Source of the DNA: Pseudotabrizicola formosa
GTDB taxonomy: Bacteria; Pseudomonadota; Alphaproteobacteria; Rhodobacterales; Rhodobacteraceae
DNA: 64,000 nucleotides
Direction of reading: 5' to 3'
NCBI RefSeq assembly: GCF_002900965.1
Contig: NZ_PJOM01000002.1
Coordinates: 558,001 to 622,000, forward strand
The position numbers and the translations under genes are program-made. Shown here in pieces: positions 63,533 through 64,000 of the stretch. The first letter of the stretch is position 1; every line of letters begins with the position of its first letter. The notes under the pieces were generated by a model. The model did not search any database, was not told the origin of the DNA, and worked only from the letters and a program-made list of their open reading frames with translations.

Positions 63533-64000
63533 ACGGCAAAATCGCAGCGGGGGCAATCGTGATATCAGCAGCTTTGGCAGGGGTGGCGATCTGGTATCTG
63601 CAGATCTATGCCTTTTATGAGCCGGTCAGTTTCACCCCGGGGCAGGAAATCCTGCTCACCCCGATCGAGTCGGGCCAGCCTGAACCGATCCTGGCCGAGG
63701 ATGTCACCGGCATCGATGCCGGCAGCAGTCCGCTGCGCTTCCGCGCCTGCTTCACCACGCCGATGACGCAAGCCATGCTGTCGGAAACCTATGTCGCCTA
63801 TGAAGGGGCGGTGCCGCTGATCGCGCCCGGCTGGTTTGACTGTTTTGACGCGGTGGAAATCGGCACTGCGCTGGAACGGGGCGAGGCGCTTGCCTTCCTG
63901 TCACAATCCAACATTGCCACCGATATCGACCGCGTGGTCGCCGTCTTCCCCGATGGCCGGGCCTTTGCCTGGCATCAGCTGAACCCCGCTGCCGAGGATT
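63529..64000 (+). CDS. DUF6446-like protein, partial (3' end outside window)
   Basis: 157 codons visible, [20 protein letters not shown] then [20 protein letters not shown]. One N-terminal membrane anchor and a periplasmic part with [10 protein letters not shown] and [20 protein letters not shown]. Resembles the DUF6446 proteins that I recall between glyQ and glyS in Rhodobacteraceae. The ATGA overlap with glyQ indicates co-translation. Function unknown. Confidence 0.8.
   Translation, partial: MNGKIAAGAIVISAALAGVAIWYLQIYAFYEPVSFTPGQEILLTPIESGQPEPILAEDVTGIDAGSSPLRFRACFTTPMTQAMLSETYVAYEGAVPLIAPGWFDCFDAVEIGTALERGEALAFLSQSNIATDIDRVVAVFPDGRAFAWHQLNPAAED

Overview
This window looks like chromosomal DNA of a Rhodobacteraceae member (Alphaproteobacteria, Rhodobacterales). 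It is GC-rich, almost fully coding, and most identifiable genes are of alphaproteobacterial type: the CobS/CobT cobaltochelatase pair, an SspB-alpha ClpXP adaptor, lysC next to ptsP, a SAM-II-like riboswitch before metZ, DUF4169 and DUF2927 proteins, glyQ followed by a DUF6446-like gene, and three proteins with a VPLPA-CTERM-type C-terminus. There is no rRNA operon, prophage, insertion sequence, CRISPR array or conjugative gene, so this is essentially a housekeeping segment with small accessory patches.

Layout. 1-5103: sugar-type ABC importer locus. A FadR-type regulator, an HSL-type esterase, a binding protein and a permease (cut by the window edge) lie on the minus strand, three of them coupled by ATGA overlaps; a MalK-like ATPase diverges from them across a perfect 18-bp AT-rich palindrome. 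5219-7811: exported family I pyrophosphatase, MhpD-like hydratase, first VPLPA-CTERM protein. 7933-12176: tRNA with CAU anticodon, purM-purN, surface-type glycerophosphodiesterase with VPLPA-CTERM tail, Hint-domain protein. 12348-20661: rnd, a lipoprotein, sufE, an M24 aminopeptidase, cobT and cobS separated by a very strong hairpin, exported msrB, a J-domain protein. 20751-25045: bolA, glcB-glcG, tandem SRPBCC genes, DUF2256. 25049-34355: photolyase/cryptochrome, pepN, rlmJ, DUF4169, third VPLPA-CTERM protein, fumC, sspB, chrA. 34555-36644: mtnP-DUF2927-apt. 36898-41455: FadR-type regulator, NCS1 permease, flavin reductase, GNAT, EcsC. 41582-46863: lysC-ptsP, purD. 46929-53103: xseA, small exported protein, AlkB-like monooxygenase, ftsY-EamA-yciB. 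53232-58854: SAM-II riboswitch and terminator, metZ, folE2, two tandem trkH. 58983-64000: desaturase/methyltransferase fusion, a degenerate trypsin-like protein, glyQ, partial DUF6446-like gene.

How the genes work together. Purine synthesis (purM, purN, purD) and adenine salvage (mtnP makes adenine from methylthioadenosine, apt returns it to AMP) are represented. Central carbon is represented by fumC and glcB, amino acids by lysC and SAM-controlled metZ, and cofactors by cobST, folE2 and sufE. The more unusual items are the set of exosortase-type C-terminal tails without a local exosortase, a trypsin-like domain lacking all three catalytic residues, a fatty acid hydroxylase fused to an ICMT-like methyltransferase, the esterase inside the sugar-transport operon, and a small repeated element downstream of several genes. 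I did not find a clear, wholly new multi-gene system; the findings are ranked accordingly. All function calls are from reading the translated sequence, without database searches.
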